A DNA stretch of 5,692 bases from Candidatus Hydrogenedentota bacterium (GTDB lineage Bacteria; Hydrogenedentota; Hydrogenedentia; Hydrogenedentales; SLHB01). This document shows, in pieces, positions 1 through 3,787 of the stretch; the first letter of the stretch is position 1, and each line of letters starts with the position of its first letter. The DNA lies in assembly GCA_007130675.1 (NCBI GenBank), contig SLSB01000353.1, positions 1 to 5,692 on the forward strand, written 5' to 3'. Below the pieces are notes generated by a model. The model saw nothing but the letters and a program-made list of their open reading frames with translations, was not told the origin of the DNA and did no database searches. The position numbers were made by a program, and so were the translations under genes.

Positions 1-257
1 CGGTGTTGATCCGTGAGAATGAACAGGATATTCGGCGGTTTCTGGTCAGAATTTCGCCGCGCGTACCCCCCGGCGGCCGCGGCGGAGATCCCACCGCCCT
101 CGACACGGCCCGCCGCGCAGCCCGCCAAGGCCGCGCCGCCAAGCACGGCGCCTCCCGTCAAAAACTTGCGGCGCGAAACGTTTGTACTCTGAGTTTCTTT
201 GGCGCCGAGCCGACTCTTGCCATGCTCCACGGAAGTTCCCTCTCGCTCCTTTTTCAT
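1..257 (-). CDS. Sulfatase, N-terminal part, with Tat signal and lipobox (cut by left window edge)
   Basis: The minus-strand frame from the ATG at 257 runs open to the edge, giving 85 complete codons. Residues 28-36 are SRRKFLTGG, a good twin-arginine motif. A hydrophobic Gly/Ala-rich stretch follows and ends in LAGC (residues 44-47), a lipobox with Cys47 as the likely lipidated residue. After an Ala/Gly-rich linker, residues 73-85 read KPPNILFILTDQH, the characteristic first strand of the alkaline phosphatase-like sulfatase fold; Asp83 is expected to help bind the active-site calcium. Sulfatases of this family hydrolyse sulfate esters, often on polysaccharides, using a formylglycine made from a CxPSR or CxASR site that would lie beyond the edge, so activity cannot be judged. 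The start is supported by GGAAAGGGA at 274-266, 8 nt upstream. The N-region before the twin arginines is long (27 residues), so a later start such as the GTG at codon 10 is possible. Arylsulfatase versus related phosphodiesterase or phosphonate hydrolase members cannot be separated from this fragment. Confidence 0.88.
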   Translation of the reverse strand, partial: MKKEREGTSVEHGKSRLGAKETQSTNVSRRKFLTGGAVLGGAALAGCAAGRVEGGGISAAAAGGYARRNSDQKPPNILFILTDQH

Positions 258-299
258 CGCACGTGTCCCTTTCCACTTGAAGTTCGAGGTTCCTGCCTC

Positions 300-308
300 A
301 TTACATCA
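300..308 (-). promoter_or_regulatory. Possible extended -10 promoter for the sulfatase gene
   Basis: On the minus strand the sequence reads TGATGTAAT: a TG dinucleotide one base before TGTAAT, which matches the sigma70 -10 consensus at five of six positions. No convincing -35 box lies 16-18 bp upstream, which is usual for extended -10 promoters. Transcription would start near 293, leaving a leader of about 36 nt before the ATG at 257. This is pattern matching only. Confidence 0.35.
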
Positions 309-593
309 GCGATTCAAGAAACAAACCCACGTATCATCGAAAACCGCGGCCCAAGTACTGTTGATTGCCGTTGATTCACTCTATTCTTCCAGCATCGTCT
401 CATCTCTCCACCCGCCCAACATAATGCCTTGCGGTTTTGTGTTGTGCAAGGATACCCCAATGGTCAGGCAAACAACGGTCAGGTCGGGAAGAAAACCTGC
501 CGGATCGCGCACGCTGACCGTCAGGCCTTCATCAGCGCGAACACCGCGGATACGTATCAGCCAGGCTTTCAAACGTACGGCATAGTAACGTTG
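309..593. other. Intergenic stretch with no confident gene
   Basis: This stretch lies between the NodA/AAC(2')-like acetyltransferase and the sulfatase promoter. One minus-strand frame is open from just after the acetyltransferase stop to a TAG at 381-383. It could start at a TTG at 572 (63 codons), is in frame with the acetyltransferase, and has no ribosome binding site or recognisable domain, so I do not call it a gene. The stretch also holds three copies of a GGTCAGG-type word on the plus strand (near 462, 478 and 519) and an 8-bp inverted repeat (475-482 with 514-521). A 5-bp hairpin (585-597) overlaps the acetyltransferase stop codon but has no T-tract, so no intrinsic terminator is evident. 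Confidence 0.5.
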
Positions 594-1112
594 TTACCAC
601 GGTAGGCCGTTGAGGTCGATGGGCGGTCCGGGCCAGATACGGTCAGTGAGGGGGAGGACCATCGCCTCTTCCTCCCAGTCCGCATCGCCTTCGTCTTGAG
701 CGAAGGTCACAGGGCCTTCGATGCGTTCCCATCCGAGCCGCTGGTAATAGCGAAGAAGAGGCGCCGAGCAGAACAGGAACCCGAACTCGAGCCCAAGAGT
801 CTCGCGCATGTATTCGTGTGTCCGGAGCATCGCGATCTTGGCATGGCCCTTCCCTTGGAATTTCCGTGGGGACATGACGCCGCCGATCCCGCCCACACGG
901 GCGGGTTCTCCGTTAGCACTCACCGTGCGCTGAGAGATGGCGGCGTGCGCCGCAAGCACCCCGGCCTCGCGCACCAGCACCCGCCAGTCTGGCCGTGCCC
1001 AGTCGTATTTGTCCTCGGCTTCGCCGAACAACTCGCGGGACCACTCCTCGAGGGCTTCGCGGTCCTCGGGCTGTAGCTCATGTTCGGAAACCACCTCGAT
1101 CTGCCGTTCCAT
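594..1112 (-). CDS. GNAT family acyl/acetyltransferase, NodA/AAC(2')-like ends
   Basis: This is a 172-residue cytoplasmic protein with a complete GNAT fold by motif. Residues 73-95 form motif A, with QGKGHA at 86-91 as the acetyl-CoA pyrophosphate-binding loop (usual pattern Q/RxxGxG/A). Residues 113-128 (LFCSAPLLRYYQRLGW) form the motif B region, where the Tyr pair is in the usual place for a general acid. GNAT enzymes transfer an acyl group from acyl-CoA to an amine. The C-terminal end, VLPLTDRIWPGPPIDLNG (152-169), resembles the WPxGxxIDxNG end of NodA, and the layout also recalls aminoglycoside 2'-N-acetyltransferases. This is from remembered family sequences, and the true substrate is unknown. 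It is probably a free-standing N-acetyltransferase; no nodulation or resistance gene is nearby. The ATG at 1112 has a GGGGG run 4 nt upstream on the minus strand. The gene is isolated: a 530-bp gap with its own terminator separates it from the gene upstream. Confidence 0.85.
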   Translation of the reverse strand: MERQIEVVSEHELQPEDREALEEWSRELFGEAEDKYDWARPDWRVLVREAGVLAAHAAISQRTVSANGEPARVGGIGGVMSPRKFQGKGHAKIAMLRTHEYMRETLGLEFGFLFCSAPLLRYYQRLGWERIEGPVTFAQDEGDADWEEEAMVLPLTDRIWPGPPIDLNGLPW

Positions 1113-1168
1113 GACGCCCCCTGTGTCGATCGCCCCTGCAACAGAAGCAGACTACTCCGGCGGACACG

Positions 1169-1233
1169 CAACGATCAACCTTGAAGAGGCAGTTGAGAAG
1201 GGTTCTTGCGCGTTAAAGTGCCTCTTGTCAAGG
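1169..1233. repeat. Hairpin unit A (bulged 13-bp inverted repeat)
   Basis: CCTTGAAGAGGCA (1179-1191) pairs with TGCCTCTTGTCAAGG (1219-1233): 13 base pairs broken by one 2-nt bulge, around a 27-nt loop. The loop contains GGTTCTTGCGCGTTA (1201-1215). The left arm, loop word and right arm recur in the same order and orientation in unit B at 1458-1558, and a CAA..GATC word precedes both (1169-1176 here). The right arm overlaps the TTGACA noted on the minus strand. Its role is unknown: it could be a short interspersed element, a structured leader of the downstream acetyltransferase gene, or the remains of a duplication. Confidence 0.6.
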
Positions 1234-1354
1234 TTTGGGAATGTGATCCTGGCTCACCTATCTGGTGAAGGATGGAGAGTTTTTCTACCGCGTGACGGCT
1301 GCGCGGCAGAAGCCGTCGGGATGGCTCGAAAACGCACGTTGCCCCGCGCGGAAA

Positions 1355-1401
1355 TGTAGCGTCCGGCCTTGTGCCGGACGTCTGGCGGACCGGACGCTAC
1401 A
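1355..1401. repeat. REP-like palindromic element
   Basis: TGTAGCGTCCGG (1355-1366) is perfectly repeated in inverted form as CCGGACGCTACA (1390-1401), a 12-bp stem around 23 nt. The interior allows a second fold: CGTCCGGC (1360-1367) with GCCGGACG (1373-1380) around the 5-nt loop CTTGT, followed by GTCTGG (1380-1385) with CCGGAC (1390-1395) around CGGA, with one T-G pair. A GC-rich palindrome of this size, with nested arms and in an intergenic position, is typical of repetitive extragenic palindromes spread by RAYT (Y1 transposase-like) proteins. No RAYT gene is in the window and only one copy is present, so the REP assignment is inferred. It is not an intrinsic terminator: no T-tract follows on either strand. 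Confidence 0.65.
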
Positions 1402-1457
1402 GGGGAACGCATATCGTAATCGTCTACGACGAGAACTCTATCTTGCCGGGGTATAAA

Positions 1458-1558
1458 CAATTGATCTCAGGATGAAAGAGCAGGTTCTCTTGCACGTTAT
1501 GAGACCACAGCTGAAAGAGCTCCGTGTGAGACTCTTCAACTGCTCTTTCAAGGATCAA
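1458..1558. repeat. Hairpin unit B (long compound inverted repeat)
   Basis: TGAAAGAGCAG (1473-1483) is perfectly complementary to CTGCTCTTTCA (1540-1550), and an outer pair TTGATC (1461-1466) / GATCAA (1553-1558) lies beyond a short asymmetric loop. A second copy of the left arm, TGAAAGAGC (1512-1520), can also pair with 1542-1550, so two alternative stems compete for the same right arm. GAGAC also occurs twice inside (1501-1505 and 1528-1532). The word GGTTCTCTTGCACGTTA (1483-1499) and both arms match unit A at 1169-1233 with small gaps. No coding sequence fits here, and the function is unknown. Confidence 0.55.
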
Positions 1559-1586
1559 GCGCGGGCGAACGAGCCGCTTGCCTGTG

Positions 1587-1620
1587 AAATAAAAAGAGCC
1601 CCCGCGCAAGTCGGAGGCTC
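1587..1620 (-). terminator. Intrinsic terminator of the sugar isomerase-like gene
   Basis: Reading the minus strand, GAGCCTCCG (1620-1612) pairs with CGGGGGCTC (1604-1596) to give a 9-bp stem, with one T-G wobble and a 7-nt loop. TTTTTATTT follows directly (1595-1587). It lies 22 bp past the stop codon at 1643. On the plus strand the A-tract is on the wrong side, so it acts only for minus-strand transcription. Confidence 0.88.
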
Positions 1621-1642
1621 GATTGCGGTCCGGTTACCGGTG

Positions 1643-2533
1643 CTATTGACCGGTCACGATGAGCGTCATCCGCTCGGCAAGATCGGTCATGTGTTCCTCG
1701 CCGCCGCCCGCGACTTCGGCGGTGCAGAAGCCGGTGAAACCTATCTCGGCCAACGCTTTGCGAACCTCGGGCCAGTCGACCTCGCCTTCACGCAAAGGTT
1801 TCCAGTCGTTCTCCCGGCGCGAAAAATCCTTGAGATGGATTCGATTGATACGCGGCCCGAGCGTCCGAATCCAGTCCTGCGGATAACCGTACTTCACGAT
1901 GTTTCCGACATCGAAGTACGCCTTGAGATAGGGGCTCTCGAATTCGTCAACATAGCGCGCAAACTCGAGCGGACTAAGCAGAAAGTCGTTCCAGACGTTC
2001 TCGACCGCGATGACCACACCCAGCTCCTCGGCAAGCGGAAGCATCTTGCGGATGTTTTTCTGCGAGCGTTCATAAGCTTCGACATAGCGCACCTGGGCCG
2101 ACACTCGGGCCGGCACCAGCAGCACGTTGTCAACGTCCATGGCCTTCGCGCAATACAAGGCGTTCTCGAATGCCTTCAAGCCCTCTGCCACGACGGCCTC
2201 GTTCGGGTCCGAAAACAAGGCCGACCAGCCGCCGTACATCAGACTGTGAATGACGATGCCGGCCTCGCGCGCCTGCTCCGCCTGCACACGGGCCGCATCG
2301 TGGTCTTCCATCGGATAGCCCTCGAGCCCGTCCAGACCGCAGCGTTTGGCCAGCTCGAACTTCTCCTTGTCGGACAGTTCCTGGGGCAACATGCCGATAA
2401 TGACGGCGATGGGCAGTTTCGGGTACTCCTGTGCCGCTGCCGTGCGTGAACCGGCGGCCAGCACACCCGCCGCCCCAGCAGCCATGGCCGTGTGTTTGAC
2501 AAAATCCCGTCGCGAGAGCATGTGGTTTATCAT
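1643..2533 (-). CDS. Tat-exported sugar phosphate isomerase/epimerase-like protein (xylose isomerase-like TIM barrel)
   Basis: The product is 296 residues. Residues 7-13 are SRRDFVK, a twin-arginine motif, followed by an Ala/Gly-rich hydrophobic core and a likely signal peptidase site after AAA (32-34), so the mature protein should fold in the cytoplasm and work in the periplasm. The rest matches the xylose isomerase-like TIM barrel (AP endonuclease family 2, Pfam PF01261). The expected metal ligands are visible: Glu178 in VENV, Asp208 in YFDVGN, His233 in RIHLKDF and Glu273 in TAEV. Members isomerise or epimerise sugars, keto-acids or inositol derivatives with a divalent metal; the substrate cannot be told here. 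I chose the ATG at 2533 because AAAGGAG (2550-2544) lies 10 nt upstream; the longer frame from 2578 would put this ribosome binding site inside the coding region. The ATG at 2521 (four codons in) would also keep the signal. The gene has its own promoter and terminator, so it is probably monocistronic. Confidence 0.9.
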   Translation of the reverse strand: MINHMLSRRDFVKHTAMAAGAAGVLAAGSRTAAAQEYPKLPIAVIIGMLPQELSDKEKFELAKRCGLDGLEGYPMEDHDAARVQAEQAREAGIVIHSLMYGGWSALFSDPNEAVVAEGLKAFENALYCAKAMDVDNVLLVPARVSAQVRYVEAYERSQKNIRKMLPLAEELGVVIAVENVWNDFLLSPLEFARYVDEFESPYLKAYFDVGNIVKYGYPQDWIRTLGPRINRIHLKDFSRRENDWKPLREGEVDWPEVRKALAEIGFTGFCTAEVAGGGEEHMTDLAERMTLIVTGQ

Positions 2534-2637
2534 CGGTTGGATACTCCTTTCACATGGTTGCCGAAGGCGACGCGGCATCCCCGGCCGCTGCTCTCCGGCG
2601 CGTTTCTCCAGATTGTTTCGCGCGCGTGGCCAGTCTA

Positions 2638-2666
2638 AGCCTAACCGGGACGGAGTGGGGGGTCAA
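2638..2666 (-). promoter_or_regulatory. Sigma70-like promoter of the sugar isomerase-like gene
   Basis: On the minus strand TTGACC (2666-2661) matches the -35 box at five of six positions. After exactly 17 bp comes TAGGCT (2643-2638), which matches the -10 box at three of six. Transcription would start near 2631, giving a leader of about 100 nt. The leader contains a small GC-rich stem (2572-2576 with 2584-2588, 7-nt loop) before the ribosome binding site. The position, just after the end of the acetyltransferase gene at 2703, makes sense for starting a new unit. Confidence 0.45.
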
Positions 2667-2702
2667 GTGTGGCGAGAAGCGGCAGATGCACAGGAAAGAA
2701 GG

Positions 2703-3272
2703 TTATGCGCCGCCGCCACCGTCAAGCAGCTTCCCCATAAGCACGAGGTCGAGCCAGTTCCCGTGGCAGAGCATGGCCTTGCGTTTGAGGCCCTCCTGTT
2801 CAAATCCGCACTTGCGCAGCACTGCCTGGCTGGCAAGGTTGCTCGTAGCAACGCACGCATCAAGACGGACAAACCCAAGCTCGTCGCGGCAGTAGCGCTC
2901 GAGTGTCCGCAGGGCATCTGTCGCATATCCATTCCCCGTTTCCGTCGAGCGAATCCAATAACCCACTTCTCCCTTCGGTGTAAAGGGGCTGAGGTGTACG
3001 AGACCTATCGCGCCCAACAAGCGGTTGGAGCGTTTGGAGAACACGGCCAGATGCAGGCCAGTGCCCGATTGGTGTTGTTTGCGCGTGGTCTCCAGGAAGC
3101 CCGCGAGCTCGTCCATGCTTTCGTTACTCCATGGCATGTATTCGTACAGGTCCGAGCGGGATTCGTCGATGGCTTCGAATAGACCCGGCGCAATAGCATC
3201 ATCGGGCTGACGCAGGACGCATTGTGTGCCCTTCAGTTCGGTAATTGCCTGAAACTTATCTCCGTATTCCAT
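2703..3272 (-). CDS. RimJ/RimL-type GNAT N-acetyltransferase
   Basis: This is a 189-residue cytoplasmic enzyme of the Acetyltransf_3 type (RimJ/RimL group). Evidence runs in order along the protein: an N-terminal strand TQCVLRQPDD (16-25); YMPWSNE (45-51), the usual substrate-side helix start; LAVFSKRSNRLLGAIGL (75-91); motif A GYWIRSTETGNGYATDAL (104-121), with TGNGYA (112-117) as the acetyl-CoA loop; and motif B VATSNLASQAVLRKCGFEQEG (141-161), with Asn145 in the usual place. Length is normal for the family. Members acetylate N-termini of ribosomal proteins or, more often, small amines and antibiotics; the substrate here is unknown. The ATG at 3272 has a strong GGAGG 5 nt upstream. It starts 25 bp after the C_GCAxxG_C_C gene with no terminator between, so it is probably cotranscribed with it. 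The protein ends in a short Gly-rich tail (GGGGA). Confidence 0.93.
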   Translation of the reverse strand: MEYGDKFQAITELKGTQCVLRQPDDAIAPGLFEAIDESRSDLYEYMPWSNESMDELAGFLETTRKQHQSGTGLHLAVFSKRSNRLLGAIGLVHLSPFTPKGEVGYWIRSTETGNGYATDALRTLERYCRDELGFVRLDACVATSNLASQAVLRKCGFEQEGLKRKAMLCHGNWLDLVLMGKLLDGGGGA

Positions 3273-3297
3273 GGGTGCCTCCGTAAAGCCAGGGCGC

Positions 3298-3762
3298 CTA
3301 ATCCCGTATTCTCTCGCGCAGAAACTCGGCGAGGATTTCGGCGGTCCGCCGCGTACGTTCCTTGCAATTGTCGTCCTTTATGCGCAGTTCAGCGCAATTC
3401 ACACTGCCGAATTCGTCAAGAAACCGTTGTGAAAATGCGCCCGTGATCTTGTACATGCGCTTGCCGGTTTTGCGCTCGAGAGCGAAAATCGCATTGAGAA
3501 CCAGGATTGCGCCTGACAACGCACCGCAGTCGGCATGTGTCTTTCCAATGCCTTTACCGAAGCCGGACGAAAGCGCAAATAGTGTGCGGGTGTCGATATC
3601 CTGAATGAGGCCGAATCGGTCGAAAACGCGGACAAGAGTCTCGGCACAGTCGAACCCCTGTGCAAGATAGTACTCAGCCAGGCGGCGGGCGTTCGCGGCA
3701 TTCAGAGGTCCGCTTTCGGGCAACCCGGCCTCCCCATGAGTCTTATCTTTTCGCCACGGCAT
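3298..3762 (-). CDS. C_GCAxxG_C_C family protein, putative redox-active
   Basis: This is a 154-residue soluble protein with the four cysteines that define the family (TIGR01909 / PF09719): Cys39 in FDCAET, Cys79 in the CGALSG motif (79-84), Cys123 in VNCAEL and Cys133 in DDNCKE. The glycine-rich SSGFGKGIGK (65-74) before the motif and the length near 140 residues also fit. The family is described as putatively redox-active or metal-binding, with no proven reaction, and members are often found near transporter or membrane-protein genes, as here. The frame is open further upstream to 3849, but that would overlap the membrane-protein gene. I prefer the ATG at 3762, which leaves 25 bp after the upstream stop. 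Its ribosome binding site is poor: AGAGG at 3779-3775 is 12 nt away, so translation may depend on coupling to the gene before it. Confidence 0.88.
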   Translation of the reverse strand: MPWRKDKTHGEAGLPESGPLNAANARRLAEYYLAQGFDCAETLVRVFDRFGLIQDIDTRTLFALSSGFGKGIGKTHADCGALSGAILVLNAIFALERKTGKRMYKITGAFSQRFLDEFGSVNCAELRIKDDNCKERTRRTAEILAEFLRERIRD

Positions 3763-3787
3763 CGCTCGTTTCTGCCTCTGAAGTAGT

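Larger units (their letters stand above)
1113..1586. other. Gene-poor, hairpin-rich intergenic stretch
   Basis: I find no gene with a recognisable domain here on either strand. The stretch is packed with inverted repeats: two related long hairpin units (about 1169-1233 and 1458-1558), a REP-like palindrome (1355-1401), and a 7-bp stem with a 10-nt loop (GACGGCT at 1294-1300 with AGCCGTC at 1311-1317) that has no T-tract. A perfect TTGACA lies on the minus strand at 1231-1226 and could be a -35 box for the acetyltransferase at 1112, but no good -10 follows at 16-18 bp. A short codon-like run on the plus strand (1253-1333) may be a decayed gene remnant. Confidence 0.6.

Noticed and set aside
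381..572. Minus-strand 63-codon frame after the NodA/AAC(2')-like acetyltransferase
   Set aside because: It needs a TTG start, has no ribosome binding site or known domain, and contains inverted repeats. It is described as part of the intergenic stretch instead.
585..597. Small inverted repeat GTAAC-GTT-GTTAC at the end of the acetyltransferase
   Set aside because: The 5-bp AT-rich stem with a 3-nt loop and no T-tract is too weak for a terminator and is likely chance.
1203..1231. TTGACA (minus strand, 1231-1226) as a promoter for the acetyltransferase at 1112
   Set aside because: No acceptable -10 box lies 16-18 bp downstream; the best candidate, CAAGAA, matches at only two positions.
1254..1460. 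Minus-strand frame containing RVLVVDDYDM, resembling a response-regulator start
   Set aside because: The resemblance covers about ten residues, the rest is the REP palindrome and flanks in translation, and no phosphorylation-domain motifs follow.
1424..1609. Minus-strand 61-codon frame in the repeat-rich stretch
   Set aside because: Its start lies inside the intrinsic terminator and most of it covers hairpin unit B, so it is unlikely to be translated.
1472..2449. Long open frame on the plus strand (325 codons)
   Set aside because: It lies opposite the sugar isomerase-like gene, which has clear family motifs, a Tat signal, a ribosome binding site and a terminator. The plus frame has no recognisable domain and is a by-product of the GC-rich codon pattern.
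2346..3182. Long open frame on the plus strand (278 codons)
   Set aside because: It runs antisense across two well-supported minus-strand genes and the promoter between them, with no domain of its own.
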